A stretch of DNA of 64,000 bases from contig NZ_BAAAGF010000001.1 in NCBI RefSeq assembly GCF_039524015.1, positions 558,001 to 622,000 on the forward strand, written 5' to 3'. The position numbers were made by a program, and so were the translations under genes. The DNA comes from Gaetbulibacter_B jejuensis (GTDB lineage: Bacteria; Bacteroidota; Bacteroidia; Flavobacteriales; Flavobacteriaceae). Of this stretch, positions 49,671-59,183 are shown in pieces (position 1 is the stretch's first letter; every line of letters starts with the position of its first letter). Under the pieces are notes generated by a model. The model saw nothing but the letters and a program-made list of their open reading frames with translations, did not search any database and had not been told where the DNA came from.

Positions 49671-50390
49671 ATGCTTATAAAAACTAATGTAATTGTTCTT
49701 TCAAAACTCAAATACAGAGATAACGATCTTATTGTAAAATGCTATACCAAGCATAGAGGTTTGGTGAGTTATATTTTAAGAGGTGTTCTCAAATCTAGAA
49801 AAGGTAGTGCTAAAACTGCCTATTTTCAACCGTTAACTCAGCTTCAAGTTGAAGAAAACTATCGACCTAATCAATCTCTTCAAACCCTTAAAGAAGTTAA
49901 ACCTAAGTATGTTTACGAAAGTATAAATACCAATGTTTTAAAAGGGTCTGTTGCTATGTTTTTGTCAGAAGTGTTATCAAATACATTAAAAGAGGAGGAG
50001 AAAAATGATTTGTTGTTTGAATATTTAGAGACTACACTACTTTGGTTGGATAATGAAAGTAGTTTTTCAAACTTTCATCTATTATTTTTACTTAACTTAA
50101 CAAAGCATTTAGGGTTTTATCCTCAACAGTCAAATATTGATAATAAATACTTTAACTTAAGCAGTGGAGAGTTTGAGGTAAACAAGACTAATATGTATTC
50201 CATTTCTGGAGAAAATTTAGCGCTCTTAAAACAGCTGTTAGGCATAAATTTTGATGCATTAAATACGATTAAATTAAACTCAAAACAAAGGCAATCGTTT
50301 TTAAATATGATATTACTTTATTATGAGTTACACTTAGGAGATTTTAAAAAACCTAAATCGCTAACTGTTTTTAATCAAGTATTTAACTGA
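49671..50390 (+). CDS. recO: DNA repair protein RecO
   Basis: A 239-residue RecO. It has an N-terminal OB domain (NVIVLSKLKYRDNDLIVKCYTKHRGLVSYILRGV) followed by a helical C-terminal domain (about 85-239, FLSEVLSNTLKEEEKNDLLFEYLETTLLWL; FLLNLTKHLGFYPQ). The C-terminal zinc cysteines of many RecO proteins are absent, as usual for Bacteroidota. RecO loads RecA onto SSB-coated DNA. It sits between porZ and a TonB receptor gene with small gaps, probably in one transcript. Confidence 0.95.
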   Translation: MLIKTNVIVLSKLKYRDNDLIVKCYTKHRGLVSYILRGVLKSRKGSAKTAYFQPLTQLQVEENYRPNQSLQTLKEVKPKYVYESINTNVLKGSVAMFLSEVLSNTLKEEEKNDLLFEYLETTLLWLDNESSFSNFHLLFLLNLTKHLGFYPQQSNIDNKYFNLSSGEFEVNKTNMYSISGENLALLKQLLGINFDALNTIKLNSKQRQSFLNMILLYYELHLGDFKKPKSLTVFNQVFN

Positions 50391-50415
50391 CTAAAACCAA
50401 CAAAAAAAACGTACA

Positions 50416-52827
50416 ATGAAACACAAATTTCTATTTGTATTAATTTGCTTTACTTCATTTTTACAGGCACAACAAATTCAAGTTCTTGAAAAAGGGACAA
50501 ACTTGCCTGTTTCTGGAGTTACAATTTATAATTCTGATAAATCTAAATCGGTAATTACTGATATCGATGGATATACGACTTTAAGTCAGTTTGATGATAA
50601 TGAAACTATCTTTTTTCAAAACTTGTTATATCAAAAACTAAAAACGAGCAAAGCGGAAATAGCAAGTAACAATTTTATTGTGTATTTAACTCAAAACGTT
50701 GAAGGGTTGAATGAGGTAGTAGTTTCTGCCTCAAAATTTGAACAAAGCAAGAGAGATATTCCTCAAAAGGTAATCAGTTTTGATGCTGAAAAAATTCAGT
50801 TTTCAAATCCGCAAACAAGTGCAGATTTATTAGAAAACACTGGTAATATTTACGTTCAAAAAAGCCAGTTGGGTGGTGGAAGCCCAATGATTAGAGGGTT
50901 TTCAACTAATCGTTTGCTTATAACAGTTGATGGTGTTAGAATGAATAATGCCATTTTTAGAGGAGGTAATCTTCAAAATGTAATCTCTATTGATCCTTTT
51001 TCTATTCAAAATACCGAAGTTAATTTAGGAGCAGGCTCTGTTGTTTATGGTAGCGATGCCATTGGTGGAGTTATGAGTTTTTATACTAAAAAACCTCAGC
51101 TTTCGTATTCAGACTCTTTGTTTTTTAAAGCCAATGCAGTAGCAAGATATGCAACAGCAAATAGTGAAAAAACAGGACACCTAGACTTAAATTTCGGACT
51201 TAAAAAATGGGCGTTTTTAACAAGCGTAAGTTATACTAATTTTGACGATTTAAGAATGGGATCTCATGGTCCAGATGAATACATTAGACCTGAATATGTT
51301 GAAACCATTAATGGCGAAGACGTTATTGTTGCTAATGATGAACCCTTAGTACAAAAACCAACAGGCTACGATCAAATTAATCTTCTACAAAAAATTAAGT
51401 ATCAACCTGAAGATAACCAAAGCTTTGATTTAGGACTGTATTATACTGAAACTTCAGAGTATTCTAGATACGACCGATTAATAAGATATCGAGGCGACGA
51501 TTTAAGATCTGCCGAATGGAATTACGGACCACAACGTTGGTTTATGGCAAACTTACAGTACACTAAACTGAGCAGTAACTCTAGCTTTTATGATAAAATA
51601 CAAACGAATGTTGCTTTTCAAAATTTTCAGGAAAGCAGAATTGATAGAGATTTTCAGTCTGTTGAAAGAAATACAACCGAAGAAAGTGTAGATGCTATAT
51701 CTTTTAACCTTGATCTTGAAAAGCAGTTGGGTTCAAAAACAGAATTGTTTTATGGTGTAGAATACGTTTACAATAAAATTAAATCAGATGGAAACACATA
51801 CAACATAGAAACCAACGAGACTGCAAATACAGTGTCAAGATATCCTGATGGTTCTGATTGGCAATCTATGGCAGCTTACTCAAGTTTGAAATATAAACCT
51901 AATCCTAAATTTGTATTCCAAACAGGAGTGCGTTATAATCATATTATTTCAAATGCTGATTTTACTGAAAACAATCAGTTTTTGAACCTTCCGTTTAATG
52001 AATCAAAAATTAATGCAGGAGCATTTACTGGGACAGCAGGAATAAGCTGGATACCAAACGAAACCATCCAATGGAAATTAAATGCCTCTTCGGCTTTTAG
52101 AGCTCCAAATATGGATGACATTGGTAAGGTGTTTGACTCTGAACCTGGTTCAGTAGTTGTGCCTAATAACAATTTAAAACCAGAGTATGCTTATGGTGGT
52201 GAGCTTGGGCTTAATTTAAATTTTGATCAAACATTTATCATTGACCTTTCAACGTATTATACCTATTTAGATAATGCACTTGTGCGAAGAGACTTTAATA
52301 TTAATGGTGAAACTGAAATAGAGTATAATGGTGAATTAAGTAATGTGCAAGCTATTCAAAATGCATCTAAAGCTTGGATTTATGGTTTTGAAGCAGGAGC
52401 TCAACTCAATTTTTCTGAAAAGTTTAAACTTACCACTCAATATAATATAATAGGAGGAACAGAAGAAGATAATGGTATTGAAGTTCCTGTAAGACATGCA
52501 GCTCCAAACTTTGGAAACACACATTTAGTTTGGCAAAATGATAAGTTACAGTTAGATGCATTTGCGGTTTATAACAATGAGTTGTCATTTAATCAATTGG
52601 CACCTTCTGAAGCTGAAAAAGATTACATCTATGCTTTGGATGCTAACGGAAATCCTTATTCGCCTTCTTGGTATACTCTTAATTTAAGAACTAAGTATAA
52701 GATTACTGATGCAGCAACACTAATAGCGAGTTTAGAAAACATTACAGACCAACGCTATAAAACATATTCATCAGGTATTGCTTCTGCTGGAAGAAATTTA
52801 ATTCTGTCCTTGATGTACACATTATAA
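50416..52827 (+). CDS. TonB-dependent receptor (haem/haemoglobin-like)
   Basis: An 803-residue outer-membrane receptor with a signal peptide, a carboxypeptidase-regulatory-like domain (about 20-95), a plug (about 105-225) and a 22-strand barrel. The plug sequence GGGSPMIRGFSTNRLLITVDG and FRGGNLQNVISIDPFSI are typical of haem or haemoglobin receptors, and the barrel ends with the C-terminal Phe/Leu-type strand NLILSLMYTL. Substrate assignment is tentative. It follows recO by 25 bp, in an odd pairing of repair and uptake genes. Confidence 0.92.
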   Translation: MKHKFLFVLICFTSFLQAQQIQVLEKGTNLPVSGVTIYNSDKSKSVITDIDGYTTLSQFDDNETIFFQNLLYQKLKTSKAEIASNNFIVYLTQNVEGLNEVVVSASKFEQSKRDIPQKVISFDAEKIQFSNPQTSADLLENTGNIYVQKSQLGGGSPMIRGFSTNRLLITVDGVRMNNAIFRGGNLQNVISIDPFSIQNTEVNLGAGSVVYGSDAIGGVMSFYTKKPQLSYSDSLFFKANAVARYATANSEKTGHLDLNFGLKKWAFLTSVSYTNFDDLRMGSHGPDEYIRPEYVETINGEDVIVANDEPLVQKPTGYDQINLLQKIKYQPEDNQSFDLGLYYTETSEYSRYDRLIRYRGDDLRSAEWNYGPQRWFMANLQYTKLSSNSSFYDKIQTNVAFQNFQESRIDRDFQSVERNTTEESVDAISFNLDLEKQLGSKTELFYGVEYVYNKIKSDGNTYNIETNETANTVSRYPDGSDWQSMAAYSSLKYKPNPKFVFQTGVRYNHIISNADFTENNQFLNLPFNESKINAGAFTGTAGISWIPNETIQWKLNASSAFRAPNMDDIGKVFDSEPGSVVVPNNNLKPEYAYGGELGLNLNFDQTFIIDLSTYYTYLDNALVRRDFNINGETEIEYNGELSNVQAIQNASKAWIYGFEAGAQLNFSEKFKLTTQYNIIGGTEEDNGIEVPVRHAAPNFGNTHLVWQNDKLQLDAFAVYNNELSFNQLAPSEAEKDYIYALDANGNPYSPSWYTLNLRTKYKITDAATLIASLENITDQRYKTYSSGIASAGRNLILSLMYTL

Positions 52828-52830
52828 ATA

Positions 52831-52860
52831 AAAAAAGCCTCCAACTTAGGAGGCTTTTTT
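52831..52860. terminator. Terminator between the receptor and the giant T9SS gene
   Basis: Stem AAAAAAGCCTCC/GGAGGCTTTTTT with loop AACTTA. The A and T tracts make it work for both converging genes. Confidence 0.88.
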
Positions 52861-52874
52861 GTGTGATGATTATT

Positions 52875-55800
52875 TTATTTTCGTTTCACTGCTTTCTTAG
52901 TAATTACTTGTCCGTTTGACAATGTTACTTTAGCCAAATAGGTGGCTTGACTTAAAGCCGAAAGGTTATAAATTTCTGAATTGCTATTACCATTAAAGTT
53001 GTATAGCGTTCTTCCTAAAAGATCAATAATTTCAACATGTTCAATAGTAATATTTGCACCTATAGTGAATTTAACATCATTATCGTTAAGCTCAATGATT
53101 GTTAAATCTTTAGGACTAATATCTTTATCGTCAATTGATAGCGCTTCTGGTATAAATACAATTTCAAAGCGCTCATTAAACTCACCAGCTTCTGATGTAA
53201 AAGTATAATCAGTTTCTGATAGGTTGTGAGTGATATTTAATAATTTATCTTTTACATAAATAGTATTAGTGGTTAAAAATTCACCTTCTAGTTTTGAGAT
53301 AGTTAAGGTGTAAATTGTAGGTGTATTTATTAATGTACTAAATCCTAAAGGAATTACTTCGTTTAAGGTTAAACTCTCTGGCGCTTTTCCTTGAATGGTA
53401 TACTTTTTATCAGAACCTTCAATAATTGAATACATCACAGCATTAACGTTTGGCGAAGCCATAGGAGCATCAAAATACATTTTATCCAAACCGTTAGTTG
53501 CATTGTTAACATAACCTACTAAAATTTGATTAAACACTCCATTATCAGTTGTTAGATCTAACCATAATTTATTAGGTGTGTTGGTTGTGTTTTGTCTAAA
53601 GAATTGAGAGTTATCGTTGGTTCCTCTTACACGCATTGAATTATTAAAAACAACACGTTTTCTTTGTATATCTCCAGCTTGAGCTGTTGGGTTTGAAACA
53701 TACTCAGTAGTAGGAGCAGTATCAGACATTGCAATAAAAAATGCTTGACCCGAAGGAATCATTCTATTAGTTGGGTCACTGCCATCTCCACCAGCACTAG
53801 TAGCTGTTTCTCCTACACCATTAATGATAGCATAATCACTTTGAGAAAAATTCAACACCTCATTACCGCTTGTATTGCCATCAGGAGGAGTGTTTTGTGA
53901 CCATAAGTAAATAGCTCCATCAACAACTCTGTTAGTGGCAGTGCCTATATCTGCATTGTAATTTAAAAATGCATCAGCACTTATGGCAGAAGGATATGGG
54001 TTTCCAAGTAAATTCCAGTTATTATCGTTGGTTTCCTCATCATTTCTATACATCCAAACTTCAATAACACCATTATTAAAAAGACCTCTAAATGAATAAG
54101 TAAATTGACAGTTAGGACCATTATTACAAGGAAGTGCACTAAATAAGCCAGAATCGTGAGTTGAAGCGTACCCAACACCAGGAGTCATAAAATCACTATT
54201 GTTTGTTTGTTGCCAATCGTACCCTGTACCATCAGCAAATGAGCTTGGATCATCTATATTGTCTTGACCAATTATAAATGTGTTAGTATTGTTAATTTCT
54301 TGATTAGAATCTCTATAGTCCTGAGCACTAAATTTAAAACGCCTGTTACTCGAAGCATCTACTAAAGCATCTCCAATAGTTTCTTCAAAAACAGGAGAAC
54401 TCCAGTAGGTGTATTCATACCAGTTATCCATCATTGCAGTTCTCTTATTAACTTGAATATTGTCAGGATTATCGGCAGTTACTAAACCATCATCATTAAT
54501 TTGTACAAAAGCACCTTGAGGATGAACTAATATTGAAGCTGTACCATTTAGTATAAGATCATTACCAACTTCTACATACGTGTTAACACCACCATTGTTA
54601 GCATCTGCAATAATAAGCTCTGCATCATTAATGATTAAATTACAAGCCTCAAAGCTTGTTTCTCCATTAACGTTTACACTAGTATTATAATCGGCATTTA
54701 AAATTGCAGTCTTATTAGAAGCAGGAGCAGATGACCAGTTTGTTCCGTCCCAAATTGCTGTTTCAGCACTTATTTTAACAGCATTACTAGCTGTATAACA
54801 AGTGCTAGAATTTTCCCTAACTTGACAATAGAATTGATAATCAATATAAGTAATTGGGTTAATTATATCTAGTGTTGCTGATGTTGAATCATTATTAAAA
54901 TCGACATTATTAGGAACAGCAACAAAAGTAGTAGCGTTTGGTGCAAGGTAGTACCATTGATAACTTAAAGGTAGACCTCCTGCAACACCTTCAGAGCCAT
55001 TTACTGTAAGTTGAATGGAGTTATTACAGTCAAAAGTAGGTGTGTTTAATACAGAAACTGTTGGTGGAATTCCTAAAGAAAAATCAAATAGCCCAATGTC
55101 TAAATAATCAGAATCAGAACAATCAGTCCAGTCAATCATATCCCAATCATTAATGTCAAATGTGCTAGAAGGCAATGGAGTAGCATTATTTTGTCTTCTA
55201 AAATTAACACCATCACCACCAATACCTAGTCCATTAGCCCATGTGCTACTTCCATAAACTCCAAATGCATCAATAATAGAAGTTGTGGAAATTCTGTAAA
55301 GAGCAATCATATCAGAGCTATTATTGTCAAAATTAATTCCACTTGATGAACTAAAAGTTTGGTTAGGGCTCACACTCAAATTATTTAATGGACTACAAGA
55401 TGTTGTCCCAAGCGCTACAACATAAACGCTACCAGATGTTAAGTTACCAGATAATACATTTGAACTAGAAGGGCTTGCATTACCATTATTGTATACATTT
55501 ATACTATAATCTGATAAATTTATTGTGCCTGATGTACCATTAAAAATCTCAACATAGGATGAACTTCCACTTGTTGCATCTGTAACCTCGCTTATAAATA
55601 AATCATTTGGAATTGTTGATGACAGAGCAGTTTCACAACCACTAATTGCATTATCAATAAAAGTAAAAGTATTTGTAGAAGAACAGCCAGTTGGAAATTG
55701 AACAACTAAATTTCCTGATGTTGCACCAGCAGGTACTAAAACAACAAGCTCAGTAGAAGTTGAAGAAACCGTCGTCATAAGTAAGCCATTTAATTCAGCG

Positions 55801-58544
55801 TAGGCTCCAGTTAAATCTTCAGCAGAAGAGATTGTTACTTCAGTGTTTTCAGGTCCTTCAATTGGCCAAATAGAACTAACTAAAGTTGCTGTGCATACTC
55901 CTGTGCCTTCAATATCAAAAGTATAAGGGTTCTCGTCGCTATCAGAATTAATTATACTCACAGTAGCTGTTCTTGTTCCATCAGCAGTAGGAGAAAATTC
56001 TATTCTAAATTCAGAATCAGAAGATGAAGCTATAGAGGTATTAGGTTGTAGGGTTACTGTAAAATCACTAGCATTAGTACCTGTAATTTCAACGATAGGT
56101 GCTCCAGTAAGGTTTAAAGCAGTTGCTCCAATGTTTTCTACAAAATAACTTTTTTCAGCACTAGTTGACCCTACGTTTGTTGAGCCAAATAATGTATTGT
56201 TTAAGCCATAAGGAGCGTTAAAGCCGTTTGGTATAGTAATATTATTACCTTTTACATTTATTTCAGCATTTGTTGGTTGAATAACATTAATGGTGTAATC
56301 TTCAACCTCACCAAAATCAAAATCTTCACAAGGTGTTGCGTAAGGTCCTCCATTATCTGATTTTGCACTTACTCTCATTCTTATATTTCCAAGTACAGCG
56401 TTTGTAGGAACAGTAATAGATAAAGGAGATAAAGATGGTTGAGCGTTTGCGCTATTGGTGGTTGTTCCTAGTTCAAAGGCTTCGTTCCCAGAATTATTAA
56501 AAGTTCCGTCTTGATTCCAATCTATCCAAACTTTTACATAAGACGTATAATTACCTGAAGTGTTGACATTAACACTTAAATTATAATTATCACCTAAAGT
56601 CAAATTGGTTGTAATTGCTGTATAATCAGAATAACTATTTGTAGAAACAGTTGTATTATCAATAGTGTTTAGATTAACATTTAAAATACCTGAGGCATTA
56701 GTTCCTCCATCAGCACCACAATATGTTAATGAAGGTACTGAACAAACTTCTACGCCTTCAGACCAAGTTGTGCCTCTTCTTATAAATACTTTAAAGCAAT
56801 AATTTAAGCCATTAACTAAACCAGTAACTGATTTATTGGTAACATTTGCTGTTGTTTCGTAAACAAGCTGATTAGGTGTAGTATAAACATCATTGTCAGC
56901 TCCTGAATAAGCTGAGCCATCACCTGTTGGAGTAAAGGTAACTGAACCTTGGTTAGCTACTATAATTAATTGATCCCAACAAGAAGTAGGTGTTGGATTA
57001 TTCCAACTTAAATTGACTTGGTTAGTAAGAGGTGTAGCAGTTAGGTTGCTAATATCTCCTTGAGCGATACCATTGGTAACCGTACTTCCGCCTGTGCCAC
57101 CACTTGCCCATCCAGTAAGTGTTTCGCCAACATAAGAATATACTGTAAACGAATAATTGTTATTCTCAGTTAATCCTGTAATAGTAGCAGATGTAGCATT
57201 ACCTTTATAAACGACGCGACCTAATGAAGCAGGTGTTACAGGAGTAGCTAATGAAAAATCTGAATTAGCAGTATAAGTGTTAGCATCAGTTTTGGTTCCT
57301 GCAGGATCGGTTCCTCCGTCGATTGCAAAAACAACATAACCTGTTGGAGTGATTCCAGTTGGAAGTGTCCAGCTTAAAATAACGCTATTGTCTTCAAAAC
57401 AACCTGAAATACCAGTTACGTTATTTGGATTAGGATTAGAAAGATTTAAAGTAGCACTGTTTGAGGTTGTTGAACCACAAGTATTACTTAAGACACATCT
57501 GTAAATATTACCATCCATTGTCGCGTTTGTAGCTCCAGTAGTATAGGTGTTAGTTGTAGCTCCAGTGCCACCTGTTACATTGTTCCAACCCGAACCAGAG
57601 TTAACTTCCCATTGGTATGTTGTAGCATTACTAGAAGCAACAGAGAATGTTGCTGTGTTTGGTATTATTTCATTTTGATTGGTTGGTTGTGTAGTTATAT
57701 TAGGTGCAGTAATTCCTGTACCAGTTAAAATGCTTGTAGCATCATCGGTTATTGTTGTGCTACTTATTGTTAAAGTAGCTGTTTGGGCTCCAAAAGCAGT
57801 AGGAGTAAATGTAACATCATAGGTAGCTGTACCAGAAGGAGCTATAGTAGTCGAAGATAAATTGCTTACTACAAACTGAGGGTCATCTGAAACCACATTA
57901 ACATCAACTGCAGGCACAGCTCCATTATTGGTTATTGTATACTGTAGTGTTGAAGCAGATGTATTTAAACAAGATGAGCCATGATCTGTAGCAGCACCAG
58001 AAATGGCAAGGTCTGAGGTTATAATATAATCAGAAATAGAGATATCATCTATATTTAATCTACGGTTGGCAGTTCCTGAAGGTGTCTCTCTTATGATTCT
58101 AATTCTGGCTGAACCTGTGATATTAACAGTTGCATTAAAGGTCTGAACAACACTGCTTGCAGGAGCTGTAAATGTGCTTCCTGCTTGGATCCAATTCGCT
58201 CCATTATCGATGCTGTATTCTACTCTCCAATCTACTTGTGCATCAGTTCCGTATCTTCTGTAATCAAAAGAAATTGTACCTATTCCATTTGTCTTATTTT
58301 GTAGCATGGAAATTGACGAAGATCCGTACCCTCTTAATCTTGCTGATTGAGATCCGTTTTTCCAATCATTGGCTAGATCACCGATTAGAGCATCAGTCAT
58401 GTTCCAATCGATCCCATTTAATGTAACTGTGCCAGATGCATAACCAGTTTTACTGTCATCTTCAAAATTTACATCATATTGTGCATTAATTGAAAAAAAT
58501 CCAAATAGAAATGCTATTAATACGAGGGAGTATTTCTTTTTCAT
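52875..58544 (-). CDS. Giant multidomain T9SS-exported surface protein (adhesin-like)
   Basis: A 1889-residue protein with a signal peptide. Modules, in order: jelly-roll domain (about 22-175), choice-of-anchor D (about 178-280), Ig-like domain with SNATTYQWEVNSG (about 285-370), two fibronectin type III domains (about 375-610), GEVED domain (about 640-755, WIDWNQDGTFNNSGNEAF), second choice-of-anchor D (about 765-890), IPT-like segment (about 895-970), lamin-tail domain (about 980-1130, LFISEVTDATSGSSSYVEIFN), another Ig-like region (to about 1240), a large C-terminal module (about 1260-1800) and a type A T9SS sorting domain (about 1805-1889). No catalytic site is seen; adhesion is the likely role. 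Confidence 0.92.
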   Translation of the reverse strand: MKKKYSLVLIAFLFGFFSINAQYDVNFEDDSKTGYASGTVTLNGIDWNMTDALIGDLANDWKNGSQSARLRGYGSSSISMLQNKTNGIGTISFDYRRYGTDAQVDWRVEYSIDNGANWIQAGSTFTAPASSVVQTFNATVNITGSARIRIIRETPSGTANRRLNIDDISISDYIITSDLAISGAATDHGSSCLNTSASTLQYTITNNGAVPAVDVNVVSDDPQFVVSNLSSTTIAPSGTATYDVTFTPTAFGAQTATLTISSTTITDDATSILTGTGITAPNITTQPTNQNEIIPNTATFSVASSNATTYQWEVNSGSGWNNVTGGTGATTNTYTTGATNATMDGNIYRCVLSNTCGSTTSNSATLNLSNPNPNNVTGISGCFEDNSVILSWTLPTGITPTGYVVFAIDGGTDPAGTKTDANTYTANSDFSLATPVTPASLGRVVYKGNATSATITGLTENNNYSFTVYSYVGETLTGWASGGTGGSTVTNGIAQGDISNLTATPLTNQVNLSWNNPTPTSCWDQLIIVANQGSVTFTPTGDGSAYSGADNDVYTTPNQLVYETTANVTNKSVTGLVNGLNYCFKVFIRRGTTWSEGVEVCSVPSLTYCGADGGTNASGILNVNLNTIDNTTVSTNSYSDYTAITTNLTLGDNYNLSVNVNTSGNYTSYVKVWIDWNQDGTFNNSGNEAFELGTTTNSANAQPSLSPLSITVPTNAVLGNIRMRVSAKSDNGGPYATPCEDFDFGEVEDYTINVIQPTNAEINVKGNNITIPNGFNAPYGLNNTLFGSTNVGSTSAEKSYFVENIGATALNLTGAPIVEITGTNASDFTVTLQPNTSIASSSDSEFRIEFSPTADGTRTATVSIINSDSDENPYTFDIEGTGVCTATLVSSIWPIEGPENTEVTISSAEDLTGAYAELNGLLMTTVSSTSTELVVLVPAGATSGNLVVQFPTGCSSTNTFTFIDNAISGCETALSSTIPNDLFISEVTDATSGSSSYVEIFNGTSGTINLSDYSINVYNNGNASPSSSNVLSGNLTSGSVYVVALGTTSCSPLNNLSVSPNQTFSSSSGINFDNNSSDMIALYRISTTSIIDAFGVYGSSTWANGLGIGGDGVNFRRQNNATPLPSSTFDINDWDMIDWTDCSDSDYLDIGLFDFSLGIPPTVSVLNTPTFDCNNSIQLTVNGSEGVAGGLPLSYQWYYLAPNATTFVAVPNNVDFNNDSTSATLDIINPITYIDYQFYCQVRENSSTCYTASNAVKISAETAIWDGTNWSSAPASNKTAILNADYNTSVNVNGETSFEACNLIINDAELIIADANNGGVNTYVEVGNDLILNGTASILVHPQGAFVQINDDGLVTADNPDNIQVNKRTAMMDNWYEYTYWSSPVFEETIGDALVDASSNRRFKFSAQDYRDSNQEINNTNTFIIGQDNIDDPSSFADGTGYDWQQTNNSDFMTPGVGYASTHDSGLFSALPCNNGPNCQFTYSFRGLFNNGVIEVWMYRNDEETNDNNWNLLGNPYPSAISADAFLNYNADIGTATNRVVDGAIYLWSQNTPPDGNTSGNEVLNFSQSDYAIINGVGETATSAGGDGSDPTNRMIPSGQAFFIAMSDTAPTTEYVSNPTAQAGDIQRKRVVFNNSMRVRGTNDNSQFFRQNTTNTPNKLWLDLTTDNGVFNQILVGYVNNATNGLDKMYFDAPMASPNVNAVMYSIIEGSDKKYTIQGKAPESLTLNEVIPLGFSTLINTPTIYTLTISKLEGEFLTTNTIYVKDKLLNITHNLSETDYTFTSEAGEFNERFEIVFIPEALSIDDKDISPKDLTIIELNDNDVKFTIGANITIEHVEIIDLLGRTLYNFNGNSNSEIYNLSALSQATYLAKVTLSNGQVITKKAVKRK

Positions 58545-58647
58545 AAAGGGAAAAATTATATAACGCTAAAAATACAAGCTGTAAATATAAGCTAAATTAC
58601 TTAATTTTCAAGGGGTTGAGTTTTCGGTTTTATTAACAAATTGTTAC

Positions 58648-58655
58648 TATTTTTG
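58648..58655 (+). promoter_or_regulatory. -7 promoter element for recX (leaderless mRNA)
   Basis: TATTTTTG, an exact TAnnTTTG match, ends only 4 nt before the recX ATG at 58660. The transcript should begin at or next to the start codon. Confidence 0.55.
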
Positions 58656-58659
58656 CACT

Positions 58660-59130
58660 ATGCATCGACCAAAAACATATACTTTAGACGAAGCGCAAAA
58701 ACGGATGGAACGGTATTGTGCGTATCAAGAACGTTGTCATCAAGAAGTGACCAAAAAGTTATATGAAATGCGAATGATTCCTGAGGCAAGAGACAAAATT
58801 ATTGTGCATTTGCTTGAGCATAATTTTTTAAACGAAGAGCGTTTTACAAAGACGTTTGTTTTAGGGAAGTTTAGAATAAAAAAATGGGGTCGTAAGCGCT
58901 TAGAGTTAGAGCTTAAAAGACGGGAAATTAGTGCTTATAATATCAAGTTAGCGTTCAAAGAAATTTCTGATGCTGAATACCTAGAAGCCTTTAACCAACT
59001 TGCCGAAAAAAAAGTAGCACAAATAAAGGAATCTAACCTTCAAAAGAAAAGAAAAAAACTAGCAGATTATTTACTGTATAGAGGTTGGGAAACCCATTTA
59101 GTATACGATAAAGTAAATGAGCTGATATAA
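58660..59130 (+). CDS. recX: RecA regulator RecX
   Basis: A 156-residue all-helical RecX made of three-helix repeats: YTLDEAQKRMERYCAYQERC, EARDKIIVHLLEHNFLNEERFTKTFVLGKF and KWGRKRLELELKRREISAYNIKLAF. RecX caps and limits RecA filaments. It is encoded between two large related surface-protein genes on the opposite strand, an unusual location. The mRNA appears leaderless. Confidence 0.93.
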   Translation: MHRPKTYTLDEAQKRMERYCAYQERCHQEVTKKLYEMRMIPEARDKIIVHLLEHNFLNEERFTKTFVLGKFRIKKWGRKRLELELKRREISAYNIKLAFKEISDAEYLEAFNQLAEKKVAQIKESNLQKKRKKLADYLLYRGWETHLVYDKVNELI

Positions 59131-59131
59131 A

Positions 59132-59166
59132 AAAAGCCCTTGAGTAAATACTACAAGGACTTTTTT
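59132..59166. terminator. Terminator between recX and the 718-residue protein gene
   Basis: Stem AAAAAAGCCCTTG/CAAGGACTTTTTT with one C-A mismatch and a short loop, A tract on the left and T tract on the right. Confidence 0.7.
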
Positions 59167-59183
59167 AAAACCAAAGGTGAAAT

